Below, in pieces: positions 9,822 through 18,803 of a DNA stretch of 64,000 nt. Position 1 is the first letter of the stretch; each line of letters starts with the position of its first letter. Source of the DNA: Paracoccus sp. (in: a-proteobacteria) (GTDB lineage Bacteria > Pseudomonadota > Alphaproteobacteria > Rhodobacterales > Rhodobacteraceae); the NCBI RefSeq assembly GCF_030538655.1, contig NZ_JAUNTO010000010.1, positions 51,258 to 115,257 on the forward strand, given 5' to 3'. The notes under the pieces are model-generated. The model was not told where the DNA came from. It saw only the letters and a program-made list of their open reading frames with translations, and made no database searches. The translations under genes and the position numbers were made by a program.

Positions 9822-11000
9822 TCAGAATTGACAGGTGGTTTCGGGGCGGTCAGTCCCCAGCGTGTCCAGCGCGCTGGTCTGGTGCAGATACTGGTCCTGC
9901 GGGCTGACGCTGGTCATCAAAAGCCCCGTGGTCAGCAGCATCGGCTGGCGCAGTTGATGGTCCCAATCGCGCAGGGTCAGGCGCTGGCCCTTGAAGCCCG
10001 CCACCTCGAAATTATCCGACAGGATGAAGTCGCGAATCTCGGCGGGGTCGGATGTCTGGCCGCGCGTCGCCGCCTCGCCCACCATGCGCAGGGCCAGCCA
10101 TGTCTGGTAATCTTCCTCGCGCATGTTGCGGTTTGCGAGCCGTTCAAAGCGGTTCTGGAACTGGGTCGCGCCCCATGCCTCCATCGCGGGGTGCCAGCTG
10201 CGCGGCACGAGGCCAGCAGAGCCGACGACCGGGCGCGCGTCCCATGTCTGATAGGGCAGATAGGCAGCAAAGACGCCCGCCTCATCCGCCGCGACGACGA
10301 CATCATGGGCGGGCGCGCGCTGGGTAAAGACCGGTATCTGCGCCTGCACCTGAACATGGCCGGAATCGGTGCGACGGGCACCGCCGGTATCCTGAAACTC
10401 GCGGGTCTCGACGATGCGGGCGCCAAATTTGGTGGCGGCACGGCGATAAGCCTCGGCCAGATCGTGATCGGCCTCGTGGCTGCCGTGGATCAGAAACCAG
10501 TTGGACCAGCGTTTCCACATCAGGAATTGCGCCAGACCATCGGCCATCATCTGATGGCTGGGCGCGGTATGGATCATATTGGCGCGGCAATCGGCCCCGC
10601 GCAGGGCATCCCCACGCGCGCGGGCGTTAAAGACCGTCGCCCGGTCCCCGGCCTGATCGGCCAGCGCCAGCGTTGTGGGATCATCGGCCAGCACCACGAT
10701 AAAGGGAATTCCCTCGGCCAGCAGCTTGTCCATCTCGGCACTGGCGGTGTCGGGGCTGGCCGTTACCTCGACCGCCTCGAAATCCTGCCCCATAAAGCGA
10801 CCGGTGGTGTCGTTATCCTCGATCGCCAGCCGCGCCCCGGCAAAGCCAAGGTCTTCGGTCGGCAGGTCCAGTCGCGAAATCGGCGGCAGGCCGGGGTCAT
10901 CGACGCGCAGAACGGCGGCGCGGATCAGCGCCATATCCTGCGCCACGGCGGGCATGGCCAGCAAAACGGCACCCACGGCGCCGATCAGAAATCTGTGCAT
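9822..11000 (-). CDS. ABC transporter substrate-binding protein, PQQ-associated
   Basis: A 392-residue periplasmic protein with a signal peptide cleaved near AVAQD. The body resembles branched-chain amino-acid-type (type I) binding proteins: a first lobe with LAIEDND and FIVVLADDPTTLALAD, and a later lobe with HDVVVAADEAG. It is the first gene of the minus-strand run that includes the propeller, ATPase and permease. Pairing a binding protein with an ABC-2 permease is unusual and is characteristic of the PQQ-associated ABC set. The ligand is unknown. Confidence 0.8.
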   Translation of the reverse strand: MHRFLIGAVGAVLLAMPAVAQDMALIRAAVLRVDDPGLPPISRLDLPTEDLGFAGARLAIEDNDTTGRFMGQDFEAVEVTASPDTASAEMDKLLAEGIPFIVVLADDPTTLALADQAGDRATVFNARARGDALRGADCRANMIHTAPSHQMMADGLAQFLMWKRWSNWFLIHGSHEADHDLAEAYRRAATKFGARIVETREFQDTGGARRTDSGHVQVQAQIPVFTQRAPAHDVVVAADEAGVFAAYLPYQTWDARPVVGSAGLVPRSWHPAMEAWGATQFQNRFERLANRNMREEDYQTWLALRMVGEAATRGQTSDPAEIRDFILSDNFEVAGFKGQRLTLRDWDHQLRQPMLLTTGLLMTSVSPQDQYLHQTSALDTLGTDRPETTCQF

Positions 11001-11061
11001 TCTTCTCTCCCTTGGACCGGATGTTCGGCGAAAAAATCCGGGGCGGGCAAGACTGATATTG

Positions 11062-11085
11062 TTCCCGGCGGTTCGGGAAGATTTG
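11062..11085. promoter_or_regulatory. Candidate operator in the divergent PQQ/C1 promoter
   Basis: TTCCCG and CGGGAA form an inverted repeat with a 6-base spacer (11062-11079), followed by GATTTGG. The site lies between the divergent binding-protein gene and the DUF2380-like gene. Nearly the same sequence recurs at 17281-17302 upstream of xoxF. Confidence 0.4.
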
Positions 11086-11139
11086 GATCAGCCCTTTGTC
11101 GTATGGACGTGGCGTGCGGCGCTGACGCATGGTGACGCC

Positions 11140-11673
11140 ATGCAAACCCTGCTGCGCCTGATCGCCACGCTGATATTGACCACCCTGCCCGCCATGGCCG
11201 AGGTGCTGTCCACGCCAGGGGCCGGTCAGATCCCGCAACCCGGCAGTGCCGCCTGGTTCGGTATTCATCTGATCGACACCTCGACCGAGGGGGCGATCAA
11301 CGGTGCGCGCGCCGATGAAACCGCCCGAATCGCGGCAACCAACGCCTATATCGCCCAAAACCTGACAGAGCGTGGATTTCAGATCCGCGAACCCGATGCC
11401 GCCTTGCTGGCCGGGATCAAGAACCCGGCGCGATCCAATGGCCGCGACAGCGCCATCGCGCGGGATATGGGGGTCGATTACGCCATCACCGCCGAGGTGC
11501 AAAAGGTATCCAACCTGATTCTGGCGCTGAACCTGCATCTGCGCGACGCCCGAACCGGCCACATCCTGCGCAGCGGTTCCGTAGATATTCGCAGCAACAC
11601 CGACGATTCATGGCAGCGCGGCTTTCGCTATTTGTTGAAAAACATCATTTTCCGGGAGGAGCAACCAAGATGA
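11140..11673 (+). CDS. DUF2380-like secreted protein
   Basis: A 177-residue protein with a signal peptide (MQTLLRLIATLILTTLPAMA). The mature part matches my recollection of DUF2380 periplasmic proteins found in methylotrophy gene clusters: a strand with FGIHLIDTS, an Arg/Ala-rich helix, and a C-terminal region DYAITAEVQKVSNLILALN. The start at 11140 gives the signal peptide directly; the ribosome site is poor. Its stop overlaps the next start. Function unknown; the context indicates a periplasmic role in PQQ-dependent oxidation. Confidence 0.7.
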   Translation: MQTLLRLIATLILTTLPAMAEVLSTPGAGQIPQPGSAAWFGIHLIDTSTEGAINGARADETARIAATNAYIAQNLTERGFQIREPDAALLAGIKNPARSNGRDSAIARDMGVDYAITAEVQKVSNLILALNLHLRDARTGHILRSGSVDIRSNTDDSWQRGFRYLLKNIIFREEQPR

Positions 11674-12224
11674 TGACACGACTTTTCGCCGCGGCGCTGG
11701 CCGGGGCGATGCTGGTGGTCAGCGTGGCACAGGCCCACGGCCCGGTGCGGCTGCGCACCGAACACAGCGTGGTGCTGAACGCCACCCCTGACGAGGTATG
11801 GCAGGCCATCGGCCAGTTCGACGATATGGGCTGGCACCCCGCCATCGCCAGCACCGAGATCACCGGCGACGGGTCGGTTGACGTGCCCGAAGTATCGACC
11901 CGCGTTCTGCACCTGAAGGCCGACAGCGGCGATCCGACCATCACCGAAAAGCTGATCGGTCATGACCCGGCCAAGCGCAGCTATAAATACATGATCGAAT
12001 CGGTTGACGTGGCGGTTCTGCCGGTCACGAACTATTCCGCGACGCTTCAGGTCAAGGACAAGGATGGCAAGGCCGAAGTTGTCTGGAAGGCCGGGTTTTA
12101 CCGTGGCTATCCCAACAATGACCCGCCGCCCGATCTGAATGACGACACCGCACAGGCGGCGGTGGACGCCATCTATCAGGCCGGGATGGAGGCGCTGGCC
12201 GAACGGTTCGGCACGGCCGAGTGA
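11670..12224 (+). CDS. SRPBCC (START-like) family periplasmic protein
   Basis: A 184-residue protein with a signal peptide ending at AQAHG, then a START/polyketide-cyclase-type fold: a first strand RTEHSVVLNATPDEVWQAIG, then FDDMGWHPAI and a long C-terminal helix. This fold usually encloses a hydrophobic ligand. A strong GGGAGGAG ribosome site precedes the ATGATG start, and the start overlaps the previous stop. It is the middle gene of a three-gene plus-strand operon within the C1 island. The ligand is unknown. Confidence 0.75.
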   Translation: MMTRLFAAALAGAMLVVSVAQAHGPVRLRTEHSVVLNATPDEVWQAIGQFDDMGWHPAIASTEITGDGSVDVPEVSTRVLHLKADSGDPTITEKLIGHDPAKRSYKYMIESVDVAVLPVTNYSATLQVKDKDGKAEVVWKAGFYRGYPNNDPPPDLNDDTAQAAVDAIYQAGMEALAERFGTAE

Positions 12225-13162
12225 GGCAACCCGCCCTGTTCGCAGCGGCGCTGCTGTGGTTCCCGGCGCTGGTGGTGGCCGGGGATCTGGCCTTCATCAC
12301 CTCGCAGAATGCCGGGGCCGTCAGCATCATTGATCTGGACCGGGCCAAGGTCGTGGCCAGCGTGCCGGTTGGCGGCGGGCCTGCGCCGGTGGTCTATGAT
12401 CCGGCGGCGGGACGCGTCTGGGTGATCGCGGCAGAAACCGGCCTGCTGACGATGCTGGACGAGGCTGGGCAGATCACCGGCACGGCCGCCTTGGGCGCGG
12501 GGGCCTTTGGTATCGCGGCCAGTGGCGACGGCGGGGTATTTGTCACCGATTGGTATGGCGGCAGGCTGACCCGGCTGGACGCAGGGTTGCGCCCGGTCTG
12601 GACCGCCGGAACCGGGGCAGCCCCTGCGGGTGTCGCGATCAGTGACGATGGCGCGCTGGTGGCCACGGCAGATCGCGACGACGATCAGCTCAGCATCTTT
12701 GACGCCGTATCGGGGCAGCGGCTGGCGCAGGTGAAAACCGCTGGCGCGCATCCCTTTGCCGTGGTGTTTCACGGCGGGCGGTTGTGGACGGCGGATGTGC
12801 AGGGCAACAGCGTCTCGGTGATCGACCCGCAGACCGGGCTGCTGATCGGGCAGGTCAAAACCGGCAGCCACCCCTATGGCGTGGCCTTTGCGGGCGGGCG
12901 CGGCTTTGTCACCAACCAATATGCGGCCAGCGTAACAGTGTTCGACCCCGAAACGCTGAGCGTCATTGCCACGATCCCGGTGGGCGATTACCCCGAAGGC
13001 ATCGCCCCGCTGCCCGATGACAGCGGCGTCGTGCTGGCCGCATGGGAAGCGGATCTGGTGCAGATCATCGACGCGCAATCACTGACCATCCGGGCCGAAA
13101 TCGACGTGCCCGCCGGGCCGCGCGCCTTTGGCAGCTTTACGGGTCGGCAGGTTCCGCCATGA
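12221..13162 (+). CDS. Second YVTN beta-propeller, cytochrome d1-like fold without haem site
   Basis: A 313-residue secreted propeller beginning at GTG 12221, which overlaps the upstream TGA. A signal peptide (ALFAAALLWFPALVVAGD) leads into repeated blades such as AFITSQNAGAVSIIDL, RLWTADVQGNSVSVID and GFVTNQYAASVTVFD. It is related to, but clearly distinct from, the propeller at 8845-9813. No CxxCH is present. The last 26 bp overlap the convergent CxxxCW gene. Probably a periplasmic partner of the PQQ system; function unproven. Confidence 0.8.
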   Translation: MRQPALFAAALLWFPALVVAGDLAFITSQNAGAVSIIDLDRAKVVASVPVGGGPAPVVYDPAAGRVWVIAAETGLLTMLDEAGQITGTAALGAGAFGIAASGDGGVFVTDWYGGRLTRLDAGLRPVWTAGTGAAPAGVAISDDGALVATADRDDDQLSIFDAVSGQRLAQVKTAGAHPFAVVFHGGRLWTADVQGNSVSVIDPQTGLLIGQVKTGSHPYGVAFAGGRGFVTNQYAASVTVFDPETLSVIATIPVGDYPEGIAPLPDDSGVVLAAWEADLVQIIDAQSLTIRAEIDVPAGPRAFGSFTGRQVPP

Positions 13163-13688
13163 GTTCCGCCGTGACCAGATCGGCCCCGCCCGCCGCCAGC
13201 CAGCCATCGCTGCCCGAGGGGAACCAGATCACCCCGCTATAACCCAGCTGCACCGCACGCCGCGCGGCATTCCAGCTTTGCCAGCAATCGGCGCGGCAAA
13301 AGATCACCATGGGCACCGATTTATCCCCGGCCGACGCCGCATCAAGACCCGATTCCAGCCGCACCTGTTCCGCCGGGGACAAGCGCTGATAGCCGGTGTC
13401 ATACAGCCAGACCGCGCCGGGGATGGTCAGATGCCGGGGCTGACGCCAGATCGTGCCAGCAGGCAGCCCCTCGGGCCGGGTGGTGCGCGGCATGGTATCC
13501 AGAAACGGCACGCCCTGTTCGTGCAGGTCAATCGCCTGCGCGCCGTCGATCACCCGCGCCCCTTTCAGCGTGGCGGGAACGGGGGCGTGATACGGCTCGC
13601 CGCGAAAAACATCGGGCTCGGGCACCTGCGCCGCCGCCGGGCCTGCCCCGGCCAGCAGCAGGCCAAGGGCAAGGCGGCGGTGGATCAT
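13137..13688 (-). CDS. PQQ-associated rhodanese-like CxxxCW protein
   Basis: A 183-residue secreted protein with a signal peptide (LALGLLLAGAGPAAAQ) and a rhodanese-like domain. The predicted active loop reads FCRADCWQSWNA, the Cys-Cys-Trp motif that characterises a family co-occurring with PQQ-dependent catabolism. The paired cysteines suggest a redox or metal-handling job in the periplasm. Its start overlaps the xoxJ stop by 4 bases. It converges with the propeller gene, overlapping it by 26 bp. Confidence 0.82.
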   Translation of the reverse strand: MIHRRLALGLLLAGAGPAAAQVPEPDVFRGEPYHAPVPATLKGARVIDGAQAIDLHEQGVPFLDTMPRTTRPEGLPAGTIWRQPRHLTIPGAVWLYDTGYQRLSPAEQVRLESGLDAASAGDKSVPMVIFCRADCWQSWNAARRAVQLGYSGVIWFPSGSDGWLAAGGADLVTAELMAEPADP

Positions 13689-14524
13689 GGCAGCATCTCG
13701 CGCCCGTAATCGTCAGTCAGGGGCACGCCCGCCTCGTGCAGCAGAGCGGTTATCTCGTCCTGATTGCGGCGGATGATGCTGTTCAGCTCGCGCTTGAAGT
13801 CCTGTTCCGCCTGACGCACGCCCATGGTGATGCGGTAATACATACGCGGGGCGCCGGTTTCTTTCAGCAGCGGGGTGAATTGCAGGTCGGCGTCATCCTT
13901 GATGCGCGGCCCGGCAACCGGCCCCCAGATCACCGCCGCCGCCAGATCGCCAGACCGGACCTGATCCAGCAGACGGCCCACCGGGTCTTCCACGCGTCGA
14001 TCCACGAACAGATCGACGCCACGCATATCCTTGGCCATACCCGCCCGAGTCAGAATCGAGGCGGGCGGCGTGCCCGCCACGATGCCGACGGGCTGACCGC
14101 GCAGCGCTGGGTCGGTCAGGTGATCCACAGCGGCCAGCGGGCTGCCGCGCCGCGTCACGATGCCATAGATCGAGGTATAATAATGGTTCGTGTTCTGAAC
14201 CAGCTCATCCCCCTGAGCATAGCCCATGACCACATCACAGCGCCCGGCACGCAAGGTCTGGGTGATGAACCCCATCCCCGACGGGAACCATATATAAACC
14301 ACCGGTAATCCCATCTTGTCCGCGATCAGGTCGGCCAGACGGTTTTCAAAGCCGCTGCCATCCCGCATCGACATCGGCGCATTGGCCGGATCGGCGCAGA
14401 CGCGGAACTGCGTAGTCGAACGCATGTCGGGCACGAATTGCGCAGCCGCAGGCGGCGTCGCCACCGCCGTGGCCATCATGGCGGCGATTGTCGCGATGAT
14501 CTGGCGCATGGGCAAGACCGGCAT
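13685..14524 (-). CDS. xoxJ: XoxJ, periplasmic binding protein for methanol dehydrogenase maturation
   Basis: A 279-residue periplasmic type II solute-binding protein (SBP_bac_3 fold) with a signal peptide ending at PPAAAQ. It has the typical first-lobe sequence FRVCADPANAPMSMRDGSGFE, then RCDVVMGYAQG and a late AAVIWGPVAG segment. The order xoxF-xoxG-xoxJ is conserved in lanthanide-type methanol dehydrogenase operons, where XoxJ is thought to help activate the apoenzyme. Its start overlaps the xoxG stop as TGATG; an internal ATG at 14509 is an alternative. Confidence 0.88.
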   Translation of the reverse strand: MPVLPMRQIIATIAAMMATAVATPPAAAQFVPDMRSTTQFRVCADPANAPMSMRDGSGFENRLADLIADKMGLPVVYIWFPSGMGFITQTLRAGRCDVVMGYAQGDELVQNTNHYYTSIYGIVTRRGSPLAAVDHLTDPALRGQPVGIVAGTPPASILTRAGMAKDMRGVDLFVDRRVEDPVGRLLDQVRSGDLAAAVIWGPVAGPRIKDDADLQFTPLLKETGAPRMYYRITMGVRQAEQDFKRELNSIIRRNQDEITALLHEAGVPLTDDYGREMLP

Positions 14525-15201
14525 CAGCTTTCCATGCAGGTGGTTTCAAAGGCGGTGTATTCGTCAGGCTTGTCGGCACGCTTGGCCGGGCGGCCGCGCG
14601 GGATCATGCCGCTGCCATGAGCGACCAGATAGACATAGATGTCATCGACATAGCACCAGGCGTTCTTGTTGGTCCCAAAGGCGGGCATGACCTGATTGGC
14701 GGCGGCATTCACCACCGTCCGCCCCGAAGCGACGACCTGCTGATAATCCCAGTAATCCATCACCAGCACCGAATTCTTGAGCGCCGGGGCATAGGATGAC
14801 CCCTCGCCATCCGGGCCATGGCACTGATGGCATTCGGAATTATAGCGGCGGAAACCGGAAAAAGTCGCCCAATCGACGGTGCCGTCTTCCTCGATTTTGG
14901 GCACCGGAATGCCTTCGGCGTTATACCAGCGGCCATTTTCCATGTGGTCGGGGTTCAGGTCCATATCCGCCAGATGCTGACGGTGCGGGGTGGTGCTGGC
15001 GGTCTGGCCGGGGGCAACCTCGCCCGCGCCGATAGCAACGGCGGAACCGGCGGCATTTGCCCGCATCTCGACCTGATTCTTGTCCTCCTCGGGCACCGCC
15101 CCGGCACCGCGCGCGGGCGGCGTCTCGGCTGATTGCGCCAGTGCCCCGCCCGCCATCGTCAGGCTCAGCATCAGTGCCGCGATGCCCGTCATCCATTTCA
15201 T
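14524..15201 (-). CDS. xoxG: XoxG, cytochrome c electron acceptor of methanol dehydrogenase
   Basis: A 225-residue periplasmic monohaem cytochrome c that would take electrons from XoxF. The haem site is CHQCH and the likely axial Met lies in NQVMPAFG. A signal peptide (GIAALMLSLTMAGGALAQ) and about 60 flexible residues precede the haem domain. The start at 15201 is chosen over the longer frame because GGGGAGG lies just upstream and a clean signal peptide follows. It sits 117 bp after xoxF behind a strong stem-loop. Confidence 0.9.
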   Translation of the reverse strand: MKWMTGIAALMLSLTMAGGALAQSAETPPARGAGAVPEEDKNQVEMRANAAGSAVAIGAGEVAPGQTASTTPHRQHLADMDLNPDHMENGRWYNAEGIPVPKIEEDGTVDWATFSGFRRYNSECHQCHGPDGEGSSYAPALKNSVLVMDYWDYQQVVASGRTVVNAAANQVMPAFGTNKNAWCYVDDIYVYLVAHGSGMIPRGRPAKRADKPDEYTAFETTCMES

Positions 15202-15249
15202 GCTCTTTATCCTCCCCAGGAACAGTTTTTGTCGTTTCCTCAGACGACT

Positions 15250-15275
15250 CCGCCCCAAGTTTAGGCTTGGGGCGG
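15250..15275 (-). promoter_or_regulatory. Intercistronic stem-loop between xoxF and xoxG
   Basis: A perfect 10-bp stem (CCGCCCCAAG with CTTGGGGCGG) with a 6-base loop lies in the xoxF-xoxG gap. It has no T-run, so it is more likely an mRNA-stabilising or partial attenuating element than a full terminator. It would let xoxF be expressed above xoxG. Confidence 0.55.
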
Positions 15276-15318
15276 GCCTTGTGCAGTTCAACTTTGGTCC
15301 AAGGACAAAAGTCCTAGA

Positions 15319-17145
15319 TCAGTTCGATGCCGCCGCCGTCTGGGTGCCGGGCAGTTCGAACACGGTCAGCTGACCGCCCAGTTCGGTGTAATCCGACAGC
15401 GCCGCATAGCCGCCGACCGCACCCAGACCTTCGTTCGGGTTAGTCAGACCAGCCGCCAGACCGATCCCGGCCCAGCCACCGATGCCCGACAGAACGGCGA
15501 TATACTGCTTGTCGTTATGGGTGTAGGTGGTGACATTGCCGATGATGCCCGAGGGAGTCTTGAAGCTGTAAAGCTCTTCCCCGGTTTCCGCATCAACCGC
15601 CTTGAGGAACCCTTCCAGCGTGCCATAGAACACCACATCGCCCGCCGTCGTCAGCGCCCCCGACCAGACCGAGAACTTCTCGGGCAGGGACCATTTGATT
15701 TCACCGGCGACGGCATCCCAGGCGATAAAGTTCCCCATGCCGCCATGGCTGCCGGGCGCGGGATACATCGACAGCGTGGCGCCGACATAGGGCTGGCCCG
15801 CCGTATAGGCCACGCGGAACGGTTCGTAATCCATGCAGACATGGTTGGTCGGAACATAGAACAGGCCGGTTTTGGGCGAATAGGACGCGGGCTGCATGTC
15901 CTTGGTGCCCAGTGCGGCCGGGCAAATGCCGGTGGTGTTTTCATCCTCGCCGTTTTGCGCGGGCGAATATTCCGCAACCACCTGCGGGCGGCCATAGGTT
16001 TCGCTGTCGGGGTCCATATCGACATGGGTGGCCCAGTTCACCGCCGGGTCGAATTTCTCGGCCACCAACAGTTCGCCGGTCTCGCGGTCCATGGTATAGG
16101 CAAAGCCGTTGCGGTCGAAGTTGACCAGCAGCTTGCGCATTTCGCCGTTGAATTCCTTATCCACAAGGATGTTTTCGTTCACGCCGTCATAATCCCATTC
16201 GTCATGCGGCGTTTTCTGATAGAACCACTTGGCCACGCCGGTATCGGCATCCCGGGCCATGATGGTCATCGACCATTTGTTGTCGCCCGGACGCTGCGAG
16301 GGGTTCCAGGTCGAGGGGTTGCCGGTGCCGTAATAGACGAGGTTCAGATCCGGGTCATACGAGAACCAGCCCCAGATCGTGCCACCGCCGATCTGCCACT
16401 GATCGCCTTCCCAGCTGTTCAGGCTGCTGTCGGCGCCGATCGGCTTGCCCAGCACCATGGTTGTTTCGGGATCGACCAGCATTTCATCATCAGGCCCGGT
16501 GGAATAGGCTTTCCACGCCTCGGACCCGTCGGCCAGATTCAGGGCGGTCACGCGACCGCGCACGCCGTATTCACCGCCCGAGATGCCGACCATCAGCTTG
16601 TCATTGACCGGCATGGTGGCCATGGTCAGGGTTTCGCCAATCGCCGGATCGCCGATTTTGGTGGACCATTTAAGCTCGCCCGTCGCGGCATCCAGCGCAA
16701 CGACGGTGGCATCGGCCTGCGGCAGAATAATCATCCCGTCAGCATAGGACAGGCCGCGGTTGACGGTATCGCAGCACATCACCGCGATCACCTCGGGGTC
16801 TTGCTGCGGTTCATAGCGCCAGATGATCCGGCCACTATCGTTCAGATCCAGCGCAAAGACATTGTTCGGGAACGGCGTGTGAACATACATGATGTCGCCG
16901 ATAATCAGCGGCCCGCCTTCGTGCCCGCGCAGAACGCCGGTCGAGAACGTCCAGGCAACGCGCATATCACCGACGTTAGCACGGTTGATCTGGTCCAGTT
17001 CCGAATAACGGGTATTGGCATAATCGCCGGTCGGCAGCACCCATTGCCCGGCCTTGGCCTTTTCGGTCAGAACACTGTCATTGGCAAAGGCAGCGGTGCC
17101 AGACAAAAGCAGGGCGACTGTCGCGCCCTTCAGCAGATATTTCAT
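15319..17145 (-). CDS. xoxF: XoxF, lanthanide-dependent PQQ methanol dehydrogenase
   Basis: This 608-residue periplasmic quinoprotein oxidises methanol, and probably formaldehyde. It has a signal peptide ending at AAFAND, PQQ propeller repeats, and the vicinal disulfide Cys124-Cys125 in [10 protein letters not shown]. By alignment from memory, the metal ligands are Glu192, Asn276, Asp318 and Asp320. The DYDGVNE motif with Asp320 marks lanthanide-dependent XoxF; calcium-type MxaF has Ala at that position. No mxaF or mxaI is seen nearby. A GGAGGACTCTCAC leader precedes the start. Its neighbours xoxG, xoxJ, fghA and flhA complete methanol-to-formate oxidation. Confidence 0.95.
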   Translation of the reverse strand: MKYLLKGATVALLLSGTAAFANDSVLTEKAKAGQWVLPTGDYANTRYSELDQINRANVGDMRVAWTFSTGVLRGHEGGPLIIGDIMYVHTPFPNNVFALDLNDSGRIIWRYEPQQDPEVIAVMCCDTVNRGLSYADGMIILPQADATVVALDAATGELKWSTKIGDPAIGETLTMATMPVNDKLMVGISGGEYGVRGRVTALNLADGSEAWKAYSTGPDDEMLVDPETTMVLGKPIGADSSLNSWEGDQWQIGGGTIWGWFSYDPDLNLVYYGTGNPSTWNPSQRPGDNKWSMTIMARDADTGVAKWFYQKTPHDEWDYDGVNENILVDKEFNGEMRKLLVNFDRNGFAYTMDRETGELLVAEKFDPAVNWATHVDMDPDSETYGRPQVVAEYSPAQNGEDENTTGICPAALGTKDMQPASYSPKTGLFYVPTNHVCMDYEPFRVAYTAGQPYVGATLSMYPAPGSHGGMGNFIAWDAVAGEIKWSLPEKFSVWSGALTTAGDVVFYGTLEGFLKAVDAETGEELYSFKTPSGIIGNVTTYTHNDKQYIAVLSGIGGWAGIGLAAGLTNPNEGLGAVGGYAALSDYTELGGQLTVFELPGTQTAAASN

Positions 17146-17280
17146 GTGAGAGTCCTCCGCTCTTGGATCGGTCCCCGGCTTCCTCGGGTCGGGGTGTCCT
17201 GTTCACGATCTTTTGCGGCGGGCACAGATGCGTCAATCTGTCGCCCCGCCGGTTGCCCCTAAAGTATGGGACGTTTCGGC

Positions 17281-17302
17281 GGGGCGGTTCGGGAAAGATT
17301 GG
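17281..17302. promoter_or_regulatory. Candidate operator upstream of xoxF
   Basis: GGGGCGGTTCGGGAAAGATT, followed by GG, lies about 140 bp upstream of the xoxF start. It nearly repeats the sequence at 11066-11085 (GGCGGTTCGGGAAGATTTGG). Shared by two C1 promoters, it may bind a common regulator. Confidence 0.4.
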
Positions 17303-17306
17303 CAGG

Positions 17307-18140
17307 TCAGCCCAGACGTTCAGCGTGCCACAGGATATGGTCGGCCATGAAGGTCTGCACAAAGAAATAGCTGTGGTCATAACCGGGCTGCATGCGGAAT
17401 TGCCCCGGCTGACGGCGGGCCATCATCGCCTGCGCCAGCGATTCCGGTTTCAGCAGATCAAGGAACTGATCGCTGCTGCCCTGGTCGATCAGCACATCGC
17501 CGGGAAAGCCGCGCTCGCGCATCAGCAAGGTGGAATCATGCGCCTGCCATGCGGCGCGGTCATCGCCCAGATAGGCCGACAACTGCTTGCGCCCCCAATC
17601 CGATTCGGTCGGATTGGCAATCGGCGCAAAGGCCGAAACCGAGCGATAGCGTTCGGGATGGGTCATGGCGATGGTCAGCGCACCATGGCCCCCCATGGAA
17701 TGCCCGGTGATGCCCATGGCGTCGCGGTCGATGGCGAAATTGTCGCTGACCAGTTCGGGCAGTTCATGAACGATATAGTGCCACATCTGGAAATGCGGCT
17801 TCCACGGGTCTTGCGTCGCATTGACATAGAACCCGGCACCCTGCCCCAGATCATAGGCGTCATCATTGGCCACCCCCTCGCCGCGCGGGCTGGTGTCGGG
17901 AAAGATCAGCGCCATGCCCGCCTCGGCCGCCCATTCCTGCGCACCAGCCTTGGTCATGGCGTTTTCATGCGTGCAGGTCAGGCCGGACAGATACCACAGC
18001 ACCGGCACGCGGCCATGCTGCGCCTCTTCGGGCAGGAACACGGCGAAGGTCATATCGGTGCCGGTGGCCTGCGATTTGTGGCGGTAAACGCCCTGCGTGC
18101 CGCCAAAGCTGCGGTTTTCGGAAATCGTCTCAAGGGTCAT
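17307..18140 (-). CDS. fghA: S-formylglutathione hydrolase
   Basis: This 277-residue cytoplasmic esterase-D-type serine hydrolase cleaves S-formylglutathione to formate and glutathione. The nucleophile Ser148 is in GHSMGGHGA; the Asp and His partners are in QGSSDQFL and GYDHSYFF. The oxyanion region LSGLTCTHEN is also conserved. ATG 18140 is chosen over the longer frame because GGAG lies upstream and the protein then starts at the normal family position. It completes the formaldehyde pathway with flhA, from which it is separated by a ClpP-like gene and a 0.66-kb gap. Confidence 0.93.
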   Translation of the reverse strand: MTLETISENRSFGGTQGVYRHKSQATGTDMTFAVFLPEEAQHGRVPVLWYLSGLTCTHENAMTKAGAQEWAAEAGMALIFPDTSPRGEGVANDDAYDLGQGAGFYVNATQDPWKPHFQMWHYIVHELPELVSDNFAIDRDAMGITGHSMGGHGALTIAMTHPERYRSVSAFAPIANPTESDWGRKQLSAYLGDDRAAWQAHDSTLLMRERGFPGDVLIDQGSSDQFLDLLKPESLAQAMMARRQPGQFRMQPGYDHSYFFVQTFMADHILWHAERLG

Positions 18141-18803
18141 GTTTTGCTCCTGCTGTGGGGTGACGCTGTGGGCGGTATGGAAACGTGGGGGCAAAGGGCC
18201 GACAAGCACAAAAACGATGATCTGCCACGAAGAGGGGGCGGACCGCAGCAGACAGACCGCCGACGCTCTCGAACCGGGCTGCCGCCTGTCAGAAAGCCCA
18301 GGGTTCCAACCGCCATCCCGCCAGCTGCGACGGCACGCAGAAACCCATACAGGTCCGTATCGAAAGATCGCTCAATCCCCGGTCGAACAGCAATAATTCT
18401 TGTGCCGAGATGTCGAGACATAAACCCCGGTGCCATCTTCGCTAATCGGCAGCAAGCCGGGTCGATCTGCGGTGATCCGGCCTCAAAGTTGCAGGGCCAA
18501 GGCGGTATCACTTTGCCACAGCGGCAGGCAAGCATCCCTGCCTTTGGTGGAACCATAGACCTTGCCCCCACGGACCAAGACCGCGCCCTGACACGGCGGG
18601 AATTTCCGATATTCGCCTGGAAAAGTTATGCCCGATCAGCCTTGGCCTGTGATGACCGCCTGATTGACAGGGCCCGAGATGCCCCCGCCTTGCAAAGCCC
18701 GTCAAAATCGTCCGTTTATCTGGCATGAATGTTTGGTCTGGCGCGGCGACTGCAAAACCATTTTCGTCTGCGGGATGGAGAGATTCCCACCCCGCAGACA
18801 GCG
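18141..18803. other. 663-bp gap with no supported gene
   Basis: This is the longest non-coding stretch in the C1 island. Several overlapping frames are open on both strands, including a minus frame 18137-18571, but none has a convincing start, family resemblance or ribosome site. It may hold the fghA promoter and decayed coding sequence. No tRNA, repeat or terminator was recognised. Confidence 0.4.

Noticed and set aside
15517-17262. A 581-codon open frame on the plus strand
   Set aside because: It is antisense to xoxF, which is certain from its catalytic residues.
18137-18571. A 144-codon minus frame in the gap after the ClpP-like gene
   Set aside because: No ribosome site, no recognised family and Cys/Pro/Arg-rich ends; kept only as a possible remnant.
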